Below, in pieces: positions 1 through 6,745 of a stretch of DNA of 64,000 nt. The notes below the pieces were generated by a model. The model was not told the origin of the DNA. It saw only the letters and a list, made by a program, of their open reading frames with translations, and did not search any database. The stretch spans positions 1 to 64,000 of the forward strand of contig QNYK01000062.1 in the NCBI GenBank assembly GCA_003973385.1, written 5' to 3'. The stretch comes from Bacillota bacterium. Its GTDB lineage: Bacteria; Planctomycetota; UBA8108; UBA1146. Positions within the stretch are counted from its first letter, which is position 1. Each line of letters begins with the position of its first letter. The translations under genes and the position numbers were made by a program.

Positions 1-118
1 TTCCCCACGCGCCCCCCCCCCCCCCCGCGGCCCCGCCCTTTTATTTCACGCGGCCCCCCCCCAACCCCCTTGGCCCCCTCTTCTCTTTCGACGGTTCGGA
101 TTTCAGTCAGAGCAGTGG
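1..118. other. Low-complexity C-rich contig end
   Basis: The first ~60 bases hold runs of 9 to 15 consecutive C residues separated by short G/T-rich words, quite unlike any other part of the window. I see no gene, promoter or convincing hairpin here. The most economical reading is an assembly or sequencing artefact at a contig end rather than biological sequence. From about base 85 the composition returns to normal ahead of the tRNA gene. Confidence 0.6.
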
Positions 119-202
119 TACCGGAGGTGGGACTCGAACCCACAAGACCCGAAGGTCAGCGGATTTTGAATCCGCCGCGTATGCCAATTCCGCCACTCCG
201 GC
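119..202 (-). tRNA. tRNA-Leu (anticodon CAA)
   Basis: Reading the minus strand gives an 84-nt cloverleaf with a 7-bp acceptor stem (GCCGGAG pairing with CTCCGGT, with a G-U pair at the first position), discriminator A, a T-arm with GGTTCGAGTCC, and an anticodon stem GCGGA/TCCGC closing a TTCAAAA loop, so the anticodon is CAA and it reads UUG. The long variable arm around CTTCGGG marks it as a class II tRNA, which agrees with leucine. CCA is not encoded: the base pattern after the discriminator is not CCA. Confidence 0.95.
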
Positions 203-221
203 TCATGTTGCTCTGACGTTT

Positions 222-255
222 CTGACCACTACCGAGGGGTCATGGTAGCGGTCAG
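222..255. terminator. Hairpin at the end of the floA operon, possible terminator
   Basis: An inverted repeat of 12 bp with one mismatch (CTGACCACTACC / GGTAGCGGTCAG) flanks a 10-base loop. It lies between the last gene of the minus-strand NfeD/FloA operon and tRNA-Leu. There is no clear T tract on the minus-strand side, so intrinsic termination is only a guess; it could also be a 3' stability hairpin. Confidence 0.3.
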
Positions 256-331
256 CAGCCATTTCGTCACCTTCTCCTGCAATGGATTGCGCACAACTAT
301 TCCCCGGTAAATCAGCCATCGACGAGCGCTG

Positions 332-1060
332 TCACTCGGGCTCCCGCAAGCACGCCGGAGGTCCGAGAATCTCGCGCCATACCAACCGGTTCCGCAATTC
401 GCTCCGACTCAATCTCCAGCGCTGGCCACTGCCGTGCTTCAGTTTTCCGTGCCGCGCACGGCCGGAAGATGGCAGTGAGTAGGCATCTGATGACAGTGAG
501 TAGGCATCTGGACCGTGGACGGGGTCGGAGGCCAGATCATCGACCTGGTAGGCCAGATCCTCGACCTGGTAGGGGTCCGGTTCGGAGGCTGCAGCAGGAA
601 CGTCCTGTTGCATCTGCTGTCGCAGCTGCGCCAGCACATCGAGGGGGTGTGGAGGGACTCCATGGTGGTCGGCGCGCGGTAAGCGAGCGGGTCTGACCGC
701 CGTCGCTGCGGGGGTGGTCGTGGTGCTTTCGCCGGAAATCACTTCGGGCACATCGACCCAGCCGCCTCCGAGTTCGGTCAGAGTCGGGATTTCGGCTGGC
801 AGCGGCGGTGGGGAAGAGTCGACAGGGCGCGGATCTGCAGCGATCCAGCCTTCCTCCTCCTCCTCCTCCATCTCGGCAACGGTCAGAGGCTCATCTTCAG
901 CTTCGGCCGCTGAAGGGGGCCAGGATACATCTCTCCTGCTTGTTTGCCGCGTGGATCGGCGCGTCTCTTTTCTCTTGGCACTTGTGCGAGAATCCATGAA
1001 TCGCTTGAGTAACGGAAGTACCACGAAGAGTAGCAGATAGATCCAGCCCATGTCCTTCAT
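332..1060 (-). CDS. Repeat-containing membrane-anchored protein of the FloA operon
   Basis: Not recognised as a known family. The 242-residue product starts with a hydrophobic segment (residues about 5-18, GWIYLLLFVVLPLL) followed by a basic stretch rich in Arg and Lys, so a single N-terminal membrane anchor with a cytoplasmic tail is likely. The rest is acidic and proline-rich, apparently disordered, with two short tandem repeats (YQVEDLA/YQVDDLA and DAYSLSS/DAYSLPS). It is the last gene of the operon, 15 bp after floA, a slot filled by unrelated small proteins in other floA operons. Inference: an accessory factor for the flotillin assembly. The DNA repeats are listed separately. Confidence 0.6.
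   Translation of the reverse strand: MKDMGWIYLLLFVVLPLLKRFMDSRTSAKRKETRRSTRQTSRRDVSWPPSAAEAEDEPLTVAEMEEEEEEGWIAADPRPVDSSPPPLPAEIPTLTELGGGWVDVPEVISGESTTTTPAATAVRPARLPRADHHGVPPHPLDVLAQLRQQMQQDVPAAASEPDPYQVEDLAYQVDDLASDPVHGPDAYSLSSDAYSLPSSGRARHGKLKHGSGQRWRLSRSELRNRLVWREILGPPACLREPE
471..572. repeat. Two pairs of 21-bp tandem repeats inside the FloA partner gene
   Basis: On the plus strand, a 21-bp unit containing CAGTGAGTAGGCATCTG occurs at 471-491 and 492-512, and a second 21-bp unit, GCCAGATCATCGACCTGGTAG, occurs at 531-551 and again at 552-572 with one mismatch. Both units are multiples of three and keep the minus-strand reading frame open, encoding the paired peptide repeats described for the host gene. 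They probably arose by slippage duplication in a disordered segment. Confidence 0.85.
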
Positions 1061-1075
1061 CGTTGTATTGTCCTT

Positions 1076-2140
1076 CTATTCGCTGGCGGCTTCGGACCTG
1101 TCACCGTCTTCATCTCCGACGGACTCCCTCATCGAGGTGTCTGCCTGGAGATTCTTGAGGCGGTAATAATCCATCACTCCCAGGTGGCCTTTTCGGAAGG
1201 CTTCCGCGATGGCCAGAGGAACTTCGGCCTCTGCGAGAACCAGTTTGGCTCTGTTATCGGCGATCTTGGCGATATTTTCCTGTTCCTGTGCAACAGCCAG
1301 TGCACGGCGCTTCTCGGCCAGCGCCTGTGCCACCCGTTTGTCTGCTTCCGCCTGCTCTGCTTGTAATTTCGCACCGATGTTTTCACCGACATCGACATCT
1401 GCGATGTCGATGGAGAGGATCTCGAATGATGTTCCCGAGTCCAGGCCCTTCTCCAGCACCTTTTTCGACATCAGATCGGGATTGGCCAGCACATCCTTGT
1501 GAGTAGTTGCCGATCCGATGGTGGTGACGATTCCTTCGCCCACGCGAGCGATGATGGTCTCTTCCGTGGCTCCTCCCACCAGGCGCGCCAGGTTGGTGCG
1601 GACCGTGACCCGTGCTCGTGCCCGCAACTGGATGCCATCTCCTGCCACTGCGTCGACCGTGGTGCGTGTCCCTTCGCGCGAAGGAGCATCGATGACCTTC
1701 GGAAGCACGCTGGTTCTGACCGCTTCGAGCACATCTCTCCCGGCCAGATCGATGGCGGCAGCCTGGTCAAAGGTGAGTCCGATGTTCGCCTTGTGGGCAG
1801 CGACCAGCGCTTGAGTCACTCGACGAACACTGCCCTTGGCCATGTAGTGTGCTTCGAGCTTGTTTGTATGAACATCTTTGATGCCCGCCTTGGTGCACAT
1901 GATCAGGCTATCGACGATGACTCTCGGGCTCACCCTTCTGAGCCACATTCCGATGAAGGCAAAGACGCTGATCTTGACACCGGAGGAGAGCGCCTGGATG
2001 TACAATCTTCCAAACGTGATGAAGAAGATGAACAGCACCACTCCCATGGCGATCACGATGAAGAGCAGTACCACATTTACAATTGGGTTGCTCGTTTGCC
2101 CCAGCATGAGTGTCGTTGCTAGATCCGGAATACTACCCAT
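1076..2140 (-). CDS. floA: Flotillin-like protein FloA (SPFH domain)
   Basis: FloA-type flotillin scaffolds membrane microdomains. The 354-residue protein has an N-terminal hydrophobic hairpin (residues about 20-45), the family segment with [20 protein letters not shown], an SPFH/band-7 core to about residue 235, then a long Ala/Glu/Gln/Lys-rich coiled coil ([19 protein letters not shown]) and an acidic tail. Length and order match the usual 330-360 residues of FloA. It lies downstream of two NfeD-family genes on the same strand, the classic nfeD-floA arrangement (yqeZ-yqfA-yqfB in Bacillus), which strengthens the call. Membrane-associated on the cytoplasmic face by family knowledge. Confidence 0.93.
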   Translation of the reverse strand: MGSIPDLATTLMLGQTSNPIVNVVLLFIVIAMGVVLFIFFITFGRLYIQALSSGVKISVFAFIGMWLRRVSPRVIVDSLIMCTKAGIKDVHTNKLEAHYMAKGSVRRVTQALVAAHKANIGLTFDQAAAIDLAGRDVLEAVRTSVLPKVIDAPSREGTRTTVDAVAGDGIQLRARARVTVRTNLARLVGGATEETIIARVGEGIVTTIGSATTHKDVLANPDLMSKKVLEKGLDSGTSFEILSIDIADVDVGENIGAKLQAEQAEADKRVAQALAEKRRALAVAQEQENIAKIADNRAKLVLAEAEVPLAIAEAFRKGHLGVMDYYRLKNLQADTSMRESVGDEDGDRSEAASE

Positions 2141-2176
2141 CGCGAACTCCTGTCCGACGGCCTTGCCGTCATGATT

Positions 2177-2656
2177 CTAATCGTCTTGAGATTCTTCAGT
2201 GGATTTTCTGACAAGGATGCGGTTGCCATCGGATTGAATGATGACGACCGAATCCCCCTTCTCTATGTAGCCTGTATTGGCGACCACATCGAGGCGCCTT
2301 CCAGCGATCAGGGCGATCCCTGCGGGTCGAAGATCTGACATCACCAGGCCTCGTTGGCCGATCATTTCCTGTGCGGAACGCACATCGTCACCGAGCGCGT
2401 CCTCGTCAAGGCTTGTATGCAGACCGATCTTTTTGACCCAGAACTTGAAGAGTGCCACGGTGTAGAGAACCGTGAAGCCCGCGCAGATGACCGCGAGCCA
2501 TCGATAATCCTGGAGCCATAACTCCCAGATGGAGTAGCCGATGCAGAGCACGGCAGCGATCGCAAGAATCCCGCCGCTGGGGATGAACACTTCCAGGAAC
2601 AGGAGCGTCAGGCCAGCGATGCAGAGCACCGAAAGAAGCCACCATTCCATTCCCAT
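2177..2656 (-). CDS. Short NfeD-family membrane protein
   Basis: A 159-residue protein with three to four hydrophobic segments in the first ~80 residues (LLSVLCIAGLTLLFLEVFIPSG opening) followed by a C-terminal OB-fold-like NfeD domain (IGQRGLVMSDLRPAGIALIAGRRLDVVANTGYIEKG is the diagnostic stretch, split here in description). This is the short NfeD type, lacking the ClpP-like protease. It begins 2 bp after the long NfeD gene and is followed by floA, so the three are surely co-transcribed. Family knowledge: NfeD proteins partner flotillins; the exact role is not fixed. The C-terminal 'DSVVIIQSDGNRILVR' strand is closely similar to the end of its upstream neighbour, suggesting a duplicated NfeD domain. 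Confidence 0.88.
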   Translation of the reverse strand: MGMEWWLLSVLCIAGLTLLFLEVFIPSGGILAIAAVLCIGYSIWELWLQDYRWLAVICAGFTVLYTVALFKFWVKKIGLHTSLDEDALGDDVRSAQEMIGQRGLVMSDLRPAGIALIAGRRLDVVANTGYIEKGDSVVIIQSDGNRILVRKSTEESQDD

Positions 2657-2658
2657 GC

Positions 2659-4290
2659 TCAGGCCTCCTCGACGACAGCACGGACGACGATGCGGTTTCC
2701 CTCGACCTCGACCACTTCAACCAGGCTCTGCTTCTCGATGTAGCCTCCATCGGAGACCACATCGAAGGGAGTGCCCTCGAAATCTACTTTTCCGGCTGGG
2801 TGCAGATCCTGGAGAGGAGATCCTCGTTGACCCACCTCCAGTGCGTTGCCCTCGAATCCAGGCGAGGCGATGGCCTCATCGTCGGTGGCCAGAGTAGATT
2901 TGTCGATGAGAGCCCCGTCTTGCGAGACGCGCCCGGGAAGGATGTAAGAGACGATCAGCAGTGCCAGCAGTCCGGTGGTCAGCCCGCCAGCAACCAGCAG
3001 CGAATCCTCGCTCAACTGGCGCAGGCTCAGTGTCGCATCGACGGGCTGGTAGCACAGACCCAGAGAGACGCACACGACGACCAGGCCGAGGATTCCAGAG
3101 ACTCCGAAACCCGGGATCACGAACAGTTCGACCGCCAGCAGCCCCAGGCCCAGTCCAAACAGGGAGAGTTCGACCCATCCGACATTTCCGTCGGCAAAGC
3201 TGCTGAGCAGGAACACGCACAGGAAGCCGAGCGAAAGGGCGGCACCGAGTCCGACACCGGGCAATTTGAACTCGACCACCAGTGCCAGAGCAGCACCGAA
3301 GATCAGCAAGAACTTGATGAAACGGCCCCAGTCTCGAAACGCATCGAGGGCAAACCCGCCGGGAGTGCCGATGCGTTGATGCCCGAGAGCCTCATCGGCG
3401 GTCAGCACTCGCATCTGCGTCAGGCCGTAATCGGTCAGCAGTTGCTCTCGGGTCAGGCAGATGTGGGAGATGAAGCCGTACTCGAAGGCTTCCTTTTCAT
3501 CGATGGTGAGGATCTCTCCGCGCTCGACGATCCGCTGCGTCTGGGCGCTATTGCGTTCATGCTCCGGCAGGTCCTGAAACTCCTGCTCGGTCAGGTAGAG
3601 GGTACGACCCTCTGCCGTACGGACCTTCAGTACCGTGATCTCCTTCGTCACCATCGCCTCAGCCAGGGCGATGGGGTAGCCGCGATCACGCGCCCAGCGA
3701 CGCATGTCTGCCCTGACCGTGGTCTGGATCTTCTCCGGCAACTCATTGCCGAAGATATCGATCGGTTGCACATCCCCGATGCGGCTATTGTCTCCCATCA
3801 CCAGGTTACGGCACGCCAGAGCCACCATGGTGCCACCGCTGTAGGCCTGCTGGCCATTGGGGACCCAGGCAAAGGTCTCGACACCCTTCTCGGTCAGATT
3901 GTCGATGGACTCGGCCAGTTTTCGGCTGGCATCGATGGTTCCGCCGGGGGTCGAGAGCTGCACGATGACGATTCGAACTTCACGCTCGAGAAGTTCGGCG
4001 ATGGTGGCATCGAAGCGTCGGACGACCGAATCGTCGATCTGCTGATCGATGGAGACCACCACAGCGACATCCCTGAGCGATTTATTCTCGGGGTCGGACC
4101 CGGATTCCTGGGCCATGACGATGCTGTGACTGCACAGCGCCGCCAGCAGCGACCAGGTAAAGAAAAACCGACCCCAACTGGGCGGTCGGCAGGTTCGAAA
4201 GGTCAAGGCGTCTCTCTTCCCGGCTGCGACAGGCACGCACTTCGGATCCTCAAGTCCCCGCATTGTCAGGAGATACCCATGCCTAGGCAA
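2659..4290 (-). CDS. Long NfeD: membrane-bound ClpP-class serine protease
   Basis: The 543-residue product has a signal-like hydrophobic segment near residues 41-60, a ClpP/SppA-like protease domain (about 75-310), four or more membrane spans (about 330-470) and a C-terminal NfeD OB-fold. The likely catalytic Ser lies in AYSGGTMVALA (about S151) and the Lys in AMVTKEITV (about K216), as in the Ser-Lys dyad of this family; the STPGGTID strand also fits. Substrate is unknown; some archaeal homologues cut stomatin. The ORF-track start is a TTG without a clear ribosome site; an internal ATG (MRGLEDP) or later GTG/TTG is possible. First gene of the nfeD-nfeD-floA operon, 83 bp after the PAP2-like gene. 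Confidence 0.9.
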   Translation of the reverse strand: MPRHGYLLTMRGLEDPKCVPVAAGKRDALTFRTCRPPSWGRFFFTWSLLAALCSHSIVMAQESGSDPENKSLRDVAVVVSIDQQIDDSVVRRFDATIAELLEREVRIVIVQLSTPGGTIDASRKLAESIDNLTEKGVETFAWVPNGQQAYSGGTMVALACRNLVMGDNSRIGDVQPIDIFGNELPEKIQTTVRADMRRWARDRGYPIALAEAMVTKEITVLKVRTAEGRTLYLTEQEFQDLPEHERNSAQTQRIVERGEILTIDEKEAFEYGFISHICLTREQLLTDYGLTQMRVLTADEALGHQRIGTPGGFALDAFRDWGRFIKFLLIFGAALALVVEFKLPGVGLGAALSLGFLCVFLLSSFADGNVGWVELSLFGLGLGLLAVELFVIPGFGVSGILGLVVVCVSLGLCYQPVDATLSLRQLSEDSLLVAGGLTTGLLALLIVSYILPGRVSQDGALIDKSTLATDDEAIASPGFEGNALEVGQRGSPLQDLHPAGKVDFEGTPFDVVSDGGYIEKQSLVEVVEVEGNRIVVRAVVEEA

Positions 4291-4373
4291 GTACCGACTA
4301 CGATTTCAGGGCGGCCTATCAGCGCCCGTCGACCGACCAGGTGGGTGTCATCGGGAGCCTGTACTCACACGGA

Positions 4374-5066
4374 TCAGGGGCTCGCAGGGGGCTGGATGGT
4401 GGCGCTGCCGGAGAGCCAGCGGTCGACCGGGGGAGCCACTCGGGCCGCGATGACGGCCACCAGCATCGCGCTGATCACTCCGGTGAAGACGTCCATCGTG
4501 TAATGAGCCCTGAGCACGATCACCGTCGTCATCTCGAACAGCAGCACCAGAACTGCAGGAATCCACCAGCGTCTGCCCAGGCGCCCCATCTCGATGGCGC
4601 CGATGGCAGCGATGGCGGTGTGGCCCGAGAAGAAGAAGTCGTTGGCCACCTCATAGGTGACCAGTAGCGAGGGAAATCCAGGATGGTGCCAGATCATGCC
4701 GGTCGGGGCGGGCAGTGGACTCAGTCCCTGACAGATCTGGCGCAGCGAGAAAAGCATCAGCAGTGCCAGGAAGGGCCGCATCGTCGCTCCGAAGATCGAT
4801 GACAGGATGATGAAGATGGCGACCAGATCGATGACGAGGGAACTGCAGATCAGCAGTGAATCTGCGAGCGATTCGTTGGCGGCCAGCAGCTGGTGCCATG
4901 GGGCACTCCAGCGAAACAGGCCATCGCCATCCGAGAGCACCTGGCCGGCGATCTCGCTGCCGGCGGGTAAACTGCGCGAACCGAGCAATGACTGGGTCAG
5001 AAACCACAGTGCCAGACCAGAGACCACCAGCAACAGGCGCCGCCAGCGATCGGAATTCATCCTCAC
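4374..5066 (-). CDS. PAP2_C / sphingomyelin-synthase-like membrane phosphotransferase
   Basis: A 230-residue polytopic membrane protein (hydrophobic segments near 10-28, 72-92, 97-110, 150-160, 168-185). It carries the two motifs of the sphingomyelin-synthase branch of the PAP2 superfamily: D-x3-SGHT at about residues 143-150 (NDFFFSGHT) and HYTMDVFTG at 188-196, providing the His-His-Asp set. This branch transfers or hydrolyses phospho-headgroups of lipids rather than being a plain phosphatidate phosphatase, but the substrate cannot be read from sequence. Its start overlaps the acyltransferase stop by four bases (ATGA), so the two are translationally coupled and probably act in one glycerolipid pathway. 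Inner-membrane location is expected. Confidence 0.78.
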   Translation of the reverse strand: MRMNSDRWRRLLLVVSGLALWFLTQSLLGSRSLPAGSEIAGQVLSDGDGLFRWSAPWHQLLAANESLADSLLICSSLVIDLVAIFIILSSIFGATMRPFLALLMLFSLRQICQGLSPLPAPTGMIWHHPGFPSLLVTYEVANDFFFSGHTAIAAIGAIEMGRLGRRWWIPAVLVLLFEMTTVIVLRAHYTMDVFTGVISAMLVAVIAARVAPPVDRWLSGSATIQPPASP

Positions 5067-6328
5067 TGTTCCTCGGCCAGGCCCAGCGCCTCACGCAGGC
5101 TCGCCTCGACCTGCCCCATCAACGGGTCCTCGCCGCGCACCTTCTCGGCCGGCACCTCGATGCCATCGCAGACATGCAGGGTGACCCGCTGGGGTGGATG
5201 CGGCCGCGCGGTATCTGTCAGGTCCTCCTCGAACCGCTCGACCGTCTCGAGGAAACGCTCGGGGGGAGCATCGGAGGAGAGATAGCCGCGCGGATACAGC
5301 GACAACTGCTGTGCCAGGTACAGCGCTGCAAACTGCTTCCAGCGTCGGTCTCGCTCCTCGTCATCGATGTCTCCCGAGACCATCCCCTTGAGGATCACCG
5401 TGCGCAGGTTCTTGCTGCGCTGGACGACGCTGCCGTCCTGGTGACCATCGAGCCACTCCATCTCGAGCGGATGCAGCAGGTGGTCGATCAGATTCTCGGC
5501 CCGTTCGAACAGGTCGCCGGACTGGGTGCCACCGAGGTGCTCGATCTCCTTGAGGCTCAGCAGCGCGCCTCCGATCTTGCGAATCCGCTGCAGCAGTTTC
5601 AGTTTCCGTTGCGGCGCCCACGACAGCCGCTGCTCGATCTGTTCCAGCACCGGTTCCAGCGTCTCGGTCAGATCGCCCTCGAAGTGATAGCGAAACGCCA
5701 GCGGAAAGATGATCACCTTGCCGCCATCGCCGGCCGCGCGTTTGCGAGCCGCGCCGCGGGCGATGGTCGAGATCCCCTCCATCAACGGATTGAGCAGATC
5801 ATTGGTACGAGAGACCGCACCCTCGGGGAAGATCACCAGTGGCCGCTGCGCCTGTTCGAGGATCTGCATCGCGCACTGCAAGGAAGCGCGATCCATCCCC
5901 TCGCGATGGATACTGAAGGCACCCATCAGGCGAATCACCGCTCGCTGCAGCCGCCCTTCCATGAAGATGTGCCAGCTGGCCATGGCAAAGAAGAGCGATC
6001 GGGTCGCCTGGGTCAGCGGATACAGCGCCACCGGATCTGCGGGTCGTGGGTGGTTGGGTGTGATCAGGATGCCATGACCGGCATCGATCGCGGCTCGGAT
6101 CTTGTCGGCACCGTGCACCTCGCTGGAAACGATCCCGTACCGATCGCGCATCAGTCGTGGGATCAATAAACGCCCCAGCAAGTTCGGCAGGATGTTGCCG
6201 CGATAGGGCGCAACAAACTGGTACGGCTGATCGAAGACGACGTCCTGCATATCCTCCGTGATTCCCTTCGGTTGCGATTCCAACGCCTGATATACACTGC
6301 GGTTCGGAGTGAATACAGCAGTCGTCAT
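5063..6328 (-). CDS. PlsC-type acyltransferase (1-acylglycerol-3-phosphate acyltransferase family)
   Basis: This 421-residue protein contains the acyltransferase motif I NHPRPAD (NHx4D, about residues 92-98), the substrate-binding block around HREGMDR and motif III FPEG (167-170). These define the PlsC family, which acylates lysophosphatidate or related acceptors with acyl-ACP or acyl-CoA. It is longer than typical PlsC (about 240) because of a C-terminal ~190-residue extension rich in charged helices, of unknown role. No strong transmembrane helix is evident, so peripheral membrane association is likely. First gene of a two-gene operon with the PAP2_C protein (ATGA overlap). Substrate specificity is not determinable. 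Confidence 0.85.
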   Translation of the reverse strand: MTTAVFTPNRSVYQALESQPKGITEDMQDVVFDQPYQFVAPYRGNILPNLLGRLLIPRLMRDRYGIVSSEVHGADKIRAAIDAGHGILITPNHPRPADPVALYPLTQATRSLFFAMASWHIFMEGRLQRAVIRLMGAFSIHREGMDRASLQCAMQILEQAQRPLVIFPEGAVSRTNDLLNPLMEGISTIARGAARKRAAGDGGKVIIFPLAFRYHFEGDLTETLEPVLEQIEQRLSWAPQRKLKLLQRIRKIGGALLSLKEIEHLGGTQSGDLFERAENLIDHLLHPLEMEWLDGHQDGSVVQRSKNLRTVILKGMVSGDIDDEERDRRWKQFAALYLAQQLSLYPRGYLSSDAPPERFLETVERFEEDLTDTARPHPPQRVTLHVCDGIEVPAEKVRGEDPLMGQVEASLREALGLAEEQ

Positions 6329-6413
6329 CCATTCTCGCAGGAACCTGTAGAGACAGAGGACCAGGCACTCGAAGGGTCAGATCCACCCGTTCCCGGCCTC
6401 ATTTTCGCCCATC

Positions 6414-6446
6414 AAAAAACGCCCCTTCGTCGTCAGACGAAGGGGC
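6414..6446 (-). terminator. Intrinsic terminator of tRNA-Ala
   Basis: On the minus strand a perfect 10-bp stem (GCCCCTTCGT / ACGAAGGGGC) with a six-base loop is followed, after one G, by six T residues. It sits 14 bp past the 3' end of tRNA-Ala and is a textbook rho-independent terminator for it; it also separates the tRNA from the acyltransferase gene further down the same strand. Confidence 0.92.
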
Positions 6447-6460
6447 GCATCGGTTTGAAA

Positions 6461-6536
6461 TGGTGGAGCTGAGGGGGCTCGAACCCCTGACCTCCTGACT
6501 GCCAGTCAGGCGCTCTCCCAGCTGAGCTACAGCCCC
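6461..6536 (-). tRNA. tRNA-Ala (anticodon GGC)
   Basis: The minus strand folds as a 76-nt tRNA including an encoded CCA. The acceptor stem GGGGCTG/CAGCTCC has a G-U pair at position 3-70, the classic alanine identity element. The anticodon stem CCTGA/TCAGG closes the loop CTGGCAG, giving GGC, which reads GCC (and GCU by wobble). T-arm GGTTCGAGCCC and D-arm AGCTCAGCTGGGAGAGC are canonical. Confidence 0.97.
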
Positions 6537-6745
6537 AATGATATCCCCGGAGGGGCCGTTGAAGTGGCTGTTGCCGATGAATCAGCAGCCGCCGCCCGGT
6601 TCCTCCGCCAGGATCTCCAGAGGATAGCCCGGTGCACTCTTGGGTCAAGGGAACCGATTGTCGCCGTACCCTCTGGCACCTACGATCATGCGTTCCTGGG
6701 AGACCGGCTGACTGGTCGGGTAATGCCCTGGGATCGAGGAGGCCC

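Noticed and set aside
2800-4503. 567-codon plus-strand ORF
   Set aside because: It is antisense to the long NfeD gene, which has clear motifs; the translation is Gln/Asp/Arg-rich without recognisable domains and is a shadow of strong codon bias.
4856-6169. 437-codon plus-strand ORF
   Set aside because: Antisense to the PlsC-type acyltransferase with its NHx4D and FPEG motifs; no domains in the antisense frame.
6632-6745. Upstream extension of the LeuRS-like protein (38 residues)
   Set aside because: The ATG at 6632 has no ribosome site and the extension is Arg/Trp/Cys-rich; GAGGAGG before the TTG at 6746 and homology to the LeuRS N-terminal helix favour the later start.
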